Part shown: one piece after another, positions 14,555 through 20,395 of the stretch
Layout of the letters: every line of letters starts with the position of its first letter
Position numbering within the stretch: position 1 is the first letter of the stretch
The notes under the pieces: generated by a model
What the model was told of the DNA's origin: nothing
The model's input: the letters and a program-made list of their open reading frames with translations, nothing else
Database searches by the model: none
Virus record (IMG/VR): IMGVR_UViG_3300017773_000061
Location: 1-34,138 of that record
DNA from: a virus
Direction: 5' to 3' (one strand)
Length of the DNA stretch: 34,138 nucleotides
Program-made: the position numbers and the translations under genes

Positions 14555-14581
14555 TTTTTTGTACATTGTAAAATCAAAAAA
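14555..14581 (+). promoter_or_regulatory. Possible promoter, class B variant
   Basis: TTTTTTG (14555-14561) then TACATTGTA (14562-14570) resembles the TTTTGTATATTGTAAAA string at 20374. The leader element AATCAAAAAAC follows at 14571-14581, and the ATG is 9 bases further. No convincing -33 element is visible, so this may need an activator. Confidence 0.5.
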
Positions 14582-14589
14582 CATTTAAC

Positions 14590-14880
14590 ATGGGTAAGAA
14601 GAAAGATCACGCGCCTATTCACAGGCAAATTAACGAGACGCATTTAGAGGAATTGCGCGAAATGAACAACGTACTTGCAGGTGCTAAGGCTAAGTTCTAT
14701 GAGATTTCATGGAGCAAAGAGCAATTAGAGCAAGTGTTACAGGCGAGTAGACAAGAGGTTCTTGATGCAACGTCATCCTTACAGGCGGAGTTAAACACGT
14801 TTGAAGAGCAATATGGAGAAGGAACCCTGGATTTAGATAAGGGAATATATTATGCCGAAGATGTTAGAGAGAACAAGTAG
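14590..14880 (+). CDS. Coiled-coil hypothetical protein before the endolysin
   Basis: This 96-residue protein is mostly helix (HLEELREMNNVLAGAKAKFY, then LEQVLQASRQEVLDATSSLQ), with no membrane segment and no motif I recognise. It is the first gene behind the 14555 promoter and overlaps the endolysin gene by 29 bases, so the two must be translated together. A role in lysis timing is possible but unsupported. Confidence 0.68.
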   Translation: MGKKKDHAPIHRQINETHLEELREMNNVLAGAKAKFYEISWSKEQLEQVLQASRQEVLDATSSLQAELNTFEEQYGEGTLDLDKGIYYAEDVRENK

Positions 14881-15289
14881 GGAAATCAGTAAGGTAATCG
14901 TGCATTGTAGTGCAACGAGAGAAGGACAGCCCATTAGTGTCGAAACTATCAGAAAATGGCATAAAATGCGTGGTTGGTCAGATATAGGATATCATTATGT
15001 GATAGACCTTAATGGTCAAGTACACGCAGGTCGTGATGTAAGTCGTGTTGGTGCTCATGTAAAAGGAGAGAACACAGGCAGTGTGGGTGTATGTTATGTA
15101 GGAGGACTTGATAAGGATGGAGAGCCTAAAGATACAAGAACGCATGAGCAAGATATTGCTCTGACGTACCTGTTGAAGTTGCTAACCCATCAATATGAAG
15201 GATCAACCCTGCATGGTCATAATGAATTTAGTAGTAAGGCGTGTCCTTGCTTTGATGTACAAGCGGAATATGGATGGATCATTGAGTAA
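14852..15289 (+). CDS. N-acetylmuramoyl-L-alanine amidase endolysin
   Basis: This 145-residue protein of the amidase_2 (T7 lysozyme-like) family cleaves the bond between muramic acid and the stem peptide to release progeny. Seen in the sequence: KVIVHCSAT (first zinc His at about residue 18), WSDIGYHYVID (Tyr of the catalytic centre at about 46), GRDVSRVGAHVKGEN, then GHNEFSSKACPCFDV with the second zinc His, Lys and zinc Cys. The family normally has CPGF; here it is CPCF, an extra Cys. No signal peptide or wall-binding domain is present, so the enzyme depends on the holin at 15392. The start could also be the ATG at 14861; 14852 is the upstream option. It overlaps both neighbours. Confidence 0.9.
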   Translation: MPKMLERTSREISKVIVHCSATREGQPISVETIRKWHKMRGWSDIGYHYVIDLNGQVHAGRDVSRVGAHVKGENTGSVGVCYVGGLDKDGEPKDTRTHEQDIALTYLLKLLTHQYEGSTLHGHNEFSSKACPCFDVQAEYGWIIE

Positions 15290-15386
15290 TGATTTTAGTG
15301 ATTGGGTTAACGAGTTAGAAGTTGATCCGAAGAATGAGAATGCGTGTAGTATTGATAACCCCGATTGTGAGGGGTGTGGAAGTTAA
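15270..15386 (+). CDS. Tiny Cys-containing acidic ORF between endolysin and holin
   Basis: A 38-residue frame starts at ATG 15270 inside the end of the amidase gene and stops at 15386, six bases before the holin start. The product is acidic and ends in ACSIDNPDCEGCGS, so three Cys lie close together. It fills the gap between two lysis genes and is the only frame there, which supports it. It could be part of the lysis control, but no family is recognised. Confidence 0.5.
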   Translation: MDGSLSNDFSDWVNELEVDPKNENACSIDNPDCEGCGS

Positions 15387-15391
15387 AGATT

Positions 15392-15757
15392 ATGAGTGGT
15401 GTACTTAAGAAATTATTGGGAGGCGGTGCTGTATCGGTCATTAAAGAAGTATCTGATGTGGCAGATAAGTTTATCCAAACACCTGAAGAGAAAAAGGAGT
15501 TTGAAGCGGCTATTGAGCGTACTATATCAGAACGATGGAAAGCTGACATGGAGTCAGACTCTTGGCTATCTAAGAACGTTAGACCGCTAACCCTAATAGT
15601 AGTAATAAGTACACTGATCTTGCTGACCTTTTTTGATGGTGCGGATTGGCTTGAGGTAGATGATGCGTGGATATCATTATGGCAGATGGTGAGCGTATCG
15701 GTAATAGGAGGCTATTTTGCCGTGCGTACCATAGACAAAAGAGGAAAGGTCAAATGA
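15392..15757 (+). CDS. Holin, 3-TM (Holin_3TMs-like) family
   Basis: This 121-residue protein has a basic N-terminal amphipathic helix (MSGVLKKLLGGGAVSVIKEV). A charged middle part follows (TPEEKKEFEAAIERTISERW), then LSKNVRPLTLIVVISTLILL as a transmembrane segment. A second hydrophobic segment (WISLWQMVSVSVIGGYFAV) comes before a basic tail. The order 'NVRPLTLI...IGGYFAVRTIDK' is characteristic of this holin family, which perforates the inner membrane to let the endolysin out. A GTG at 15374 would extend it by six residues; ATG 15392 fits better with the small ORF just upstream. It overlaps the next gene by 4 bases. Confidence 0.82.
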   Translation: MSGVLKKLLGGGAVSVIKEVSDVADKFIQTPEEKKEFEAAIERTISERWKADMESDSWLSKNVRPLTLIVVISTLILLTFFDGADWLEVDDAWISLWQMVSVSVIGGYFAVRTIDKRGKVK

Positions 15758-16620
15758 AATTAGTAGCAAAACATCGTAACAGCCATGTTGGTAAGACGAG
15801 CGGGGTAAAGGAGCAAAAGTTAGCATTTATGAGCGACATACATTGGGACAACCCGAAGTGTGATCGTGATTTGTTGAAGAAGCATTTAGACCGATGTCTA
15901 TCAGAGGATCGTAAGGTGATCATAAATGGAGATTTGTTTTGTTTGATGCAGGGTAAGTATGATCCAAGAAGAAGCAAGAAGGACATACTACCCGAACACA
16001 ACAAGCCGAACTATATTGATGCTGTGATTGAGGATGCTGTAGAGTGGTTTAAGCCGTATGCAAGTATCTTAATCTTGGTAGGGTATGGTAATCATGAGAC
16101 AGCTATCGTGAAGAACATTGAAACTGATCCATTGCAGAGATTTGTAGTCCTGTTTAATCACGTAGCAAATGGAGAGCTTTCGATTGGTGGATATGGTGGT
16201 TGGTTGTCATGGCAAATTAAGCCTTACGATAACAGCCAAAAGACCGTAAAATGTAATATGTACTACTATCACGGAAGTGGTGGAGGTGGCCCTGTTACAA
16301 GAGGTGTGATACAGCACCAACGGCAAATGGCTGATATTGAAGGTGCGGATCTTGTTATGATGGGACACGTTCATGAGTTATACACGATGGTGTGGAGTAA
16401 GAAATACCTGTGTAAGAATACGATGATACCTAAGCATAGAGAAGTGCATCACTTCAGAACAGGGTGTTATAAAGATGAATTTAGGGATGGTTATATGGGA
16501 TGGCACGTTGAGAGAGGCGCACCACCTAAACCGATAGGCTGTGTAGTAGCAGATTTAGTGTATACGGAAGAGCAAGGCAAATGTAGATTAGTGATTTTAC
16601 CAACGATATGGACGAGATAG
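15754..16620 (+). CDS. Calcineurin-like metallophosphoesterase
   Basis: This 288-residue protein carries the five metallophosphoesterase blocks in order. They are D28-x-H30 (FMSDIHWDN), G-D at 59-60 (INGDLF), GNHE at 112-115 (VGYGNHETA), His at about 172 (YYHGSGG) and GHVH at about 204-207 (MMGHVHELY). These bind two metals and hydrolyse phosphodiesters or phosphomonoesters. The substrate is not predictable from this; phage relatives act on nucleic acids, nucleotides or cyclic dinucleotides. The true start is ATG 15754, overlapping the holin stop (ATGA); a longer frame starting near 15667 would overlap the holin for 90 bases. It sits in a lysis operon, and the neighbours do not explain the enzyme. 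Confidence 0.85.
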   Translation: MKLVAKHRNSHVGKTSGVKEQKLAFMSDIHWDNPKCDRDLLKKHLDRCLSEDRKVIINGDLFCLMQGKYDPRRSKKDILPEHNKPNYIDAVIEDAVEWFKPYASILILVGYGNHETAIVKNIETDPLQRFVVLFNHVANGELSIGGYGGWLSWQIKPYDNSQKTVKCNMYYYHGSGGGGPVTRGVIQHQRQMADIEGADLVMMGHVHELYTMVWSKKYLCKNTMIPKHREVHHFRTGCYKDEFRDGYMGWHVERGAPPKPIGCVVADLVYTEEQGKCRLVILPTIWTR

Positions 16621-16760
16621 GAAACAAAACGCACGGAGAGAGTACAAGAAAAGATGACGAGCGTGGTTGTCTATGTAGCAATGGTAAGTACAGCAGAAAA
16701 TGTTGTGATGGATCATTACAGGCGCAAGGAATTGGACGTATAAACAAGCTATCGGAGTAA
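16608..16760 (+). CDS. Cys-rich microprotein (GCLCSNGKYSRKCCDGS motif)
   Basis: This 50-residue protein starts at ATG 16608 inside the end of the metallophosphoesterase gene. The core is RGCLCSNGKYSRKCCDGSLQ followed by AQGIGRI. I recognise this string as recurrent in Bacteroidota phages and host genomes, though no function is assigned to it. Four Cys in a C-x-C...CC arrangement suggest a metal-binding or disulfide-knotted fold. A terminator follows 24 bases later, so this is the last gene of the lysis transcript. Confidence 0.72.
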   Translation: MDEIGNKTHGESTRKDDERGCLCSNGKYSRKCCDGSLQAQGIGRINKLSE

Positions 16761-16783
16761 TTATTGTGTTACGTTACTTTGAG

Positions 16784-16810
16784 AGGGTTGGCTGAGGTCA
16801 GCCCTTTTTT
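16784..16810 (+). terminator. Rho-independent terminator ending the lysis operon
   Basis: AGGGTTGGC (16784-16792) pairs with GTCAGCCCT (16797-16805) around TGAG, with six T at the end. The class A promoter at 16822 starts the next unit right after. Confidence 0.88.
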
Positions 16811-16821
16811 ATGCCATTGTA

Positions 16822-16867
16822 TTTTGTAATATCACAAAGAACCATTACCTTTAGTATATCAAAAAGC
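16822..16867 (+). promoter_or_regulatory. Bacteroidota-type promoter, class A
   Basis: TTTTG at 16822-16826, a 19-base spacer with ATCACAAAGA inside it, and TACCTTTAG at 16846-16854. The leader element ATCAAAAAGC is at 16858-16867, and the ATG follows 7 bases later. It heads the replication gene block. Confidence 0.82.
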
Positions 16868-16874
16868 AAAAATT

Positions 16875-17084
16875 ATGACTTGGTTAGACGAACTATTGGA
16901 AGAAGATGCTGTAACGACATTGCTCACGCATTTGCAAGAGCAGTTTACGCATGATGACAATCGGTACATTTTTATGGGAATACGATTTAAAGAAGGCGCA
17001 CCATTATGTGTGTGTCAAAACATGGATACGTTTGAAGTGTCTTACTTAGACCCTTATCATGTGTATGGATATTTATGTATGTAA
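16875..17084 (+). CDS. Small acidic hypothetical protein, first gene of the early block
   Basis: This 69-residue protein has WLDELLEEDAVTTLLTHLQEQF as a helical start and a Tyr/Cys-rich end (APLCVCQNMDTFEVSYLDPY). No family recognised. It is placed directly behind a class A promoter with the canonical leader, so it is probably expressed early. Confidence 0.7.
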   Translation: MTWLDELLEEDAVTTLLTHLQEQFTHDDNRYIFMGIRFKEGAPLCVCQNMDTFEVSYLDPYHVYGYLCM

Positions 17085-17085
17085 T

Positions 17086-17217
17086 ATGGAAAAGGATATG
17101 ACATACATGAAGGCAAGAATAAAAGCTCTTGAGACTGCACTACAAGAGGCAAAAGAAGAGAATGCAGAATTGTTAAATGACTTAATAAAAGCAAGGACAA
17201 ATGAGAGGATCGATTGA
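17086..17217 (+). CDS. Small coiled-coil protein
   Basis: This 43-residue frame starts at ATG 17086, one base after the previous stop codon. The product is an uninterrupted charged helix (MKARIKALETALQEAKEENA). It could be a dimerising partner of the next, HTH-like gene, which starts 17 bases before its end. The start could be the internal ATG at 17098. Confidence 0.6.
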   Translation: MEKDMTYMKARIKALETALQEAKEENAELLNDLIKARTNERID

Positions 17218-17413
17218 TGATTGTTTAGCGGACGTGTTTCGTTATACGAATCAGACATTAACTGATGCAGGGCCAACCTATAATACGGTAGCCTCATGGA
17301 GACATCAGTACGGATTGGGGCGATTGAGCACTGAGAAAAAACGAGAAATACTTAATTTATATGGATATAAACTTCAAGCACAAGAAAAATGGAAGAAAGT
17401 AAAGCAGTTGTAA
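17201..17413 (+). CDS. Small HTH-like regulatory protein
   Basis: This 70-residue basic protein has the pattern 'YNTVASWRHQYGLGRLSTEKKREILNLYGYKLQAQEKW'. A helix with a Trp-Arg recognition end is followed by 'LS-E-K--IL---GY', then Q-E-KW, typical of very small phage regulators of the HTH type. It is a candidate for controlling the promoters of this region. It overlaps the SSB-like gene by 25 bases. Confidence 0.65.
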   Translation: MRGSIDDCLADVFRYTNQTLTDAGPTYNTVASWRHQYGLGRLSTEKKREILNLYGYKLQAQEKWKKVKQL

Positions 17414-17868
17414 AAAGCGTAACTCCTAACGGAACGTGGGACAGCAAGTATGGGACAATGTACAAGTTCGAGGTACACTTCGATAACGGAGAGTATGGAG
17501 ACTACAATAGTAAAAGTCCCGATCAGACAAAATTCGTTACAGGTGTAGAGGCATCGTATACAAGAACAAGCCGTGAATACAACGGGCAGACGTTCTATAG
17601 CGTTAAACCTCCTGCAATGCCTTTTAACGGATCTAATGGTGGAGGTGGATACAAGGGCAAAGATCCTAAGACTGAAGGGCGCATAGTCCGCATGAATGTC
17701 TTACAAAGAGCAACTGATCTTGTAGTAGCAGGACACGTTATGATTGGAGACATGAAAGCAGTAGCGGAGGATCTTGAAAAATGGGTACTCCGAGAAACTG
17801 AAGAGAAGGCTTTACCACCTGTGGTAGAAACAAAGCCACCTGCGGTTGCGAACGACTTGCCGTTTTAA
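17389..17868 (+). CDS. Single-stranded DNA-binding protein-like (acidic NDLPF tip)
   Basis: This 159-residue protein has a first part (about 1-85) with an OB-fold-like strand pattern: VVKSVTPNGTWDSKYGTMYK, FEVHFDNGEYGDYNSK, GVEASYTRTSREYNGQTFYS. A Gly-rich linker (NGGGGYKGKD) and a helical region follow. The C-terminus NDLPF is an acidic tip with a terminal Pro-Phe, as in bacterial SSB proteins (typically DDIPF), which docks onto repair and replication partners. The function would be coating single-stranded DNA and recruiting host enzymes. The sequence is too diverged from classical SSB to be certain. A terminator follows 16 bases later. Confidence 0.72.
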   Translation: MEESKAVVKSVTPNGTWDSKYGTMYKFEVHFDNGEYGDYNSKSPDQTKFVTGVEASYTRTSREYNGQTFYSVKPPAMPFNGSNGGGGYKGKDPKTEGRIVRMNVLQRATDLVVAGHVMIGDMKAVAEDLEKWVLRETEEKALPPVVETKPPAVANDLPF

Positions 17869-17884
17869 TATATTGTAAAAAGAG

Positions 17885-17907
17885 AGAGGGGCGCACAGCC
17901 CCTCTTT
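17885..17907 (+). terminator. Perfect 8-bp stem terminator behind the SSB-like gene
   Basis: AGAGGGGC (17885-17892) pairs perfectly with GCCCCTCT (17898-17905) around GCACA. Only three T follow, so termination may be partial and readthrough into the replication gene is likely. Confidence 0.75.
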
Positions 17908-17925
17908 CAGTATAATCAAAAAGCA

Positions 17926-17943
17926 CCGATGTGGAAGCATCGG
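17926..17943 (+). promoter_or_regulatory. Leader hairpin before the replication initiator gene
   Basis: CCGATG (17926-17931) and CATCGG (17938-17943) form a perfect inverted repeat with a 6-base loop. It lies just behind a leader element AATCAAAAAGC (17914-17924) and 19 bases ahead of the start codon at 17963. No other leader in this genome has such a hairpin, so it is a candidate operator or mRNA control site. Confidence 0.5.
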
Positions 17944-17962
17944 AATCGTAAAGATAGACATA

Positions 17963-18631
17963 ATGAATCAAGAAGCAAATTATTTCGTACTATATCCATT
18001 GACCTACCTTGACAGGTTCAACCACAGGCAATGTACCCTCATAGGCCTCATGAATAGTTTAAGCGTTAAGAAAGGCTACTGCTATGCTAAGAACAGCACA
18101 TTGATACTCATGAACAGGTGCAGTGCTAAGAGCCTCGAAAGAGATCTTGTTGTACTTGAGAGAGCGGAAGTAATCAGAAGAGAATTGATATACGAAGGTA
18201 AGCAGGTTATAGAGCGCAGGATCTATGTGCAGAATAGCCCGTTCTACGGACAGCCTCCTCGTCAAGAATACGATGAGGGTACACGTCAATCTAACGTACA
18301 CCCTACCGCCCAAATACACGGAGGAGATACTTCTAAAGATATAAGTAAAATAGATAGTAAAAATAATAGTGTATACTCACTTGATTTTGAAGAATTATGG
18401 ATCAGCTACAGGAAGAAGGGAGTCAAGAAAACAGCATATACTGCATACAGGAGGCTCAGTATTGGAGAACAACGCTTAGTGCAGGTAAATGTACCATTGT
18501 ATATAGCCCATCACGAGAAGCACAAGAAGATGCCCTACCTGCCCTACCTAACAACGTATTTAAACCAACGTAGATGGGAAGGTGAACTGCCATATGGTAG
18601 CGATATTTCAGATGACGTTTCGTGGGAATAA
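17963..18631 (+). CDS. Replication initiator-like HTH protein
   Basis: This 222-residue protein has an N-terminal winged-helix-like part (about 1-90: FVLYPLTYLDRFNHRQCTLI, then CYAKNSTLILMNRCSAKSLE, then LVVLERAEVIRRELIYEGKQ). This is the layout of HTH_36-type phage replication proteins, which bind origins. A variable linker (NSPFYGQPPRQEYDEGTRQS) follows. The C-terminal part (about 140-215: FEELWISYRKKGVKKTAYTA, then YIAHHEKHKKMPYLPYLTTY) resembles the DnaT/DnaD-type region that loads the host helicase. The role would be origin binding plus helicase loading. It lies between the SSB-like gene and the nuclease genes. A leader hairpin at 17926-17943 precedes it. Confidence 0.75.
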   Translation: MNQEANYFVLYPLTYLDRFNHRQCTLIGLMNSLSVKKGYCYAKNSTLILMNRCSAKSLERDLVVLERAEVIRRELIYEGKQVIERRIYVQNSPFYGQPPRQEYDEGTRQSNVHPTAQIHGGDTSKDISKIDSKNNSVYSLDFEELWISYRKKGVKKTAYTAYRRLSIGEQRLVQVNVPLYIAHHEKHKKMPYLPYLTTYLNQRRWEGELPYGSDISDDVSWE

Positions 18632-18657
18632 ATTTTATTTGTATATTTACAAAAAGC
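18618..18657 (+). promoter_or_regulatory. Promoter, class B, with palindrome
   Basis: TTTGTATATTTACAAA at 18638-18653 contains TATATTTAC (18642-18650); TTTCG at 18618-18622 sits 19 bases upstream as a weak -33. AAAAAGC at 18651-18657 and the ATG at 18665 follow. Confidence 0.62.
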
Positions 18658-18664
18658 ACTGAAC

Positions 18665-19354
18665 ATGAAGATATCTGACATGACCAAGACCGAGATAGGC
18701 GAAGAGCTGATGCGACTTGCCTCATTGACAGGGATGAAATTACCCGATGATCCGCCACTTACAGCACATTGGATTAAGAAGAAGTATGCTAACTACTATG
18801 CAGTCCTGTTAAGAGAGGCTTTTGATTGGTATTGCGAAGGATCACTTGACCTTAAGAGCCGTGAGGTAAACGCAATGAACGTGAGTAGGATACTGAACAC
18901 GCACATGAAGACATCAAAGAATCGGTATTACGAGGCAAAGGTGGTCAGTGTAGCTGAGGTAGAGGCAAGTAAGCAAAAACAGGAGGAAGGTAATCGTAAG
19001 GCATTAGTATATGCGGCAGAGGATTATTATAGAGATATAATTGGAGAAGATCCGAAATTCAGAATGACCATTGTGCAGTTGGAAGCATTACAGGGTTATG
19101 TTGTAGAGAAAGGATACGTTAGTCCTCAAGAGATAACCGAAGAGAAGCGTGATTATATCATAGGAAAACTGAAGAGATATGCAGAGCGCAAGACAAGACA
19201 TATACACGAGGAGGTCAAGTCAAGAAGTGATTTTCATGCAAAGACCTTCAGATCATTTCAAGGCAAGGATCGTAATTATGACTACGAACGTGCATTAGTA
19301 ACAGCATTTTTAATTGAAAAGCGGATAGAAGATGGATGGAAGCCAAAACTTTAA
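18665..19354 (+). CDS. Hypothetical protein, probably replication-associated
   Basis: This 229-residue, highly charged, mainly helical protein (EIGEELMRLASLTGMKLPDD, then YAERKTRHIHEEVKSRSDFH) has no recognised enzyme motif. It is the first gene behind its own promoter and leads into two zinc-binding small proteins, which it overlaps. Its position in the replication block suggests a helper of replication or recombination; the sequence does not prove it. Confidence 0.7.
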   Translation: MKISDMTKTEIGEELMRLASLTGMKLPDDPPLTAHWIKKKYANYYAVLLREAFDWYCEGSLDLKSREVNAMNVSRILNTHMKTSKNRYYEAKVVSVAEVEASKQKQEEGNRKALVYAAEDYYRDIIGEDPKFRMTIVQLEALQGYVVEKGYVSPQEITEEKRDYIIGKLKRYAERKTRHIHEEVKSRSDFHAKTFRSFQGKDRNYDYERALVTAFLIEKRIEDGWKPKL

Positions 19355-19526
19355 GGATCATGATCAGTACCAAGAGTATCTATATGATATGGGTAGTGAA
19401 TGTTGTGGATGGGATTTGCACTATGAGAATGACAACATAGGAATATGTGGTCGGTGTCGAGAATGGGCAGGTTACTATGAAGGATGCCAAACTGAGTTTA
19501 ATGAATGGCAAAAACAAACAGCATGA
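19332..19526 (+). CDS. Small zinc-ribbon-like protein
   Basis: This 64-residue acidic protein contains ECCGWDLHYENDNIGICGRC, so two Cys pairs about 15 residues apart (CC...CxxC), a probable zinc ribbon. It starts 23 bases inside the previous gene and overlaps the next by 4 bases (ATGA), as coupled genes do here. Its function is unknown; such ribbons often bind nucleic acid or replace host partners. Confidence 0.7.
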   Translation: MDGSQNFKDHDQYQEYLYDMGSECCGWDLHYENDNIGICGRCREWAGYYEGCQTEFNEWQKQTA

Positions 19527-19696
19527 GAGAGCAATGTAGAAGATGTGATACAAGTTTCACGTTAACTGAGTGGAAGATGGAGAGCGAGGTATGCTCGTCA
19601 TGTACGAGAATCCTGTTGGATAGAGAGGATCTTGTGGATGAGAATTATGTCCTATTAGTCATGTCGGCTATGGGAGATGAACATATGTTTATATGA
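19523..19696 (+). CDS. Small zinc-finger-like protein
   Basis: This 57-residue protein has QCRRCDTSF and EVCSSCTRI, two CxxC pairs about 20 residues apart, a treble-clef or zinc-ribbon pattern. The frame extends upstream to ATG 19505, but the ATGA overlap at 19523 is the usual coupling in this genome. Its C-terminus is hydrophobic and acidic (VLLVMSAMGDEHMFI). Its function is unknown. Confidence 0.68.
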   Translation: MREQCRRCDTSFTLTEWKMESEVCSSCTRILLDREDLVDENYVLLVMSAMGDEHMFI

Positions 19697-20019
19697 AAAA
19701 GAATAAGCTAAGAGATCGTGTAGAGCACGTCTTGACAAAAGCAGTTCACTTGCGTGATAATGATGCAAGACTTACCTGTGTTGTTTGGGCACAGGAATTG
19801 AAGGAGATAGGATTAGACTACTCACGCATTGGAGCAGGTACGTTGATGAATTTGTATGTAGATGGTACATTGAGTACACCCGATACGATTACACGGATCA
19901 GAAGAAAGCTACAAGAGGTCAATGAGGAATTAAGAGGAGAGAAGTACGCCAAGAGGCAAAGAGCCGCAGAACGATGGCAAGAGAATTACATAAGTCATAT
20001 TAAAAATGAAAAGCCTTGA
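19693..20019 (+). CDS. Small helical HTH-like protein
   Basis: This 108-residue basic protein has the central part WAQELKEIGLDYSRIGAGTL to TPDTITRIRRKLQEVNEELR, a helical layout close to small phage HTH proteins ('L-TPETI-RIRRKLQE--PELRG'). It may control expression of, or act with, the nuclease gene that follows, with which it overlaps by 14 bases. Confidence 0.66.
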   Translation: MKKNKLRDRVEHVLTKAVHLRDNDARLTCVVWAQELKEIGLDYSRIGAGTLMNLYVDGTLSTPDTITRIRRKLQEVNEELRGEKYAKRQRAAERWQENYISHIKNEKP

Positions 20020-20359
20020 GAGTCAGCTACAAGTAGCGTGTGTTAGATGGTTTAGATACGAGTTCCCCGAATATGGGGACTTGTTGTTTTCAGTACCCAA
20101 TGGTGGAAAGAGGCATATTGCAACAGCACGAAAGCTAAAAGCAGAAGGTGTAGTTGCAGGAGTGTCAGATCTCATCCTGTTGGTTCCGAATAAAGACTAT
20201 CACGGATTGTGCATAGAGATGAAGTGGGGCAAGGGAAAGCAAACTGATAATCAGATCAGATTTGAGAAGCATGTGGTGGATCAAGGGTATAAGTACATTG
20301 TATCAAGATCATTTGAGGACTTTGAAGAACGTGTTAGGTACTACTTGGCAGTAAAGTAG
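20006..20359 (+). CDS. VRR-NUC domain nuclease
   Basis: This 117-residue protein is a minimal VRR-NUC domain, a PD-(D/E)xK-type nuclease family found in phage and, as a domain, in FAN1. Visible landmarks: an N-terminal helix with ESQLQVACVRWF; FSVPNGGKRHIATARKLKAE; VVAGVSDLILL, where the Asp is a metal ligand; GLCIEMKWGKGKQTDNQ with the E-x-K core; then VSRSFEDFEERV. The expected action is cutting branched or flap DNA during replication or packaging. It is the last gene before the sigma-like unit. Confidence 0.88.
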   Translation: MKSLESQLQVACVRWFRYEFPEYGDLLFSVPNGGKRHIATARKLKAEGVVAGVSDLILLVPNKDYHGLCIEMKWGKGKQTDNQIRFEKHVVDQGYKYIVSRSFEDFEERVRYYLAVK

Positions 20360-20373
20360 GCAGTATGCTAAAC

Positions 20374-20390
20374 TTTTGTATATTGTAAAA
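20374..20390 (+). promoter_or_regulatory. Promoter-like site directly before the sigma-like gene
   Basis: TTTTGTATATTGTAAAA lies at 20374-20390, with the ATG only 5 bases further at 20396. If TATATTGTA (20379-20387) is the -7 box, the transcript would be almost leaderless. The same string without its first bases occurs at 17869. Confidence 0.5.
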
Positions 20391-20395
20391 ACCTA

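Noticed and set aside
15667-15753. Start of the metallophosphoesterase at 15667
   Set aside because: The added residues are a shadow of the holin's second membrane segment; ATG 15754 shows the ATGA overlap used throughout the genome.
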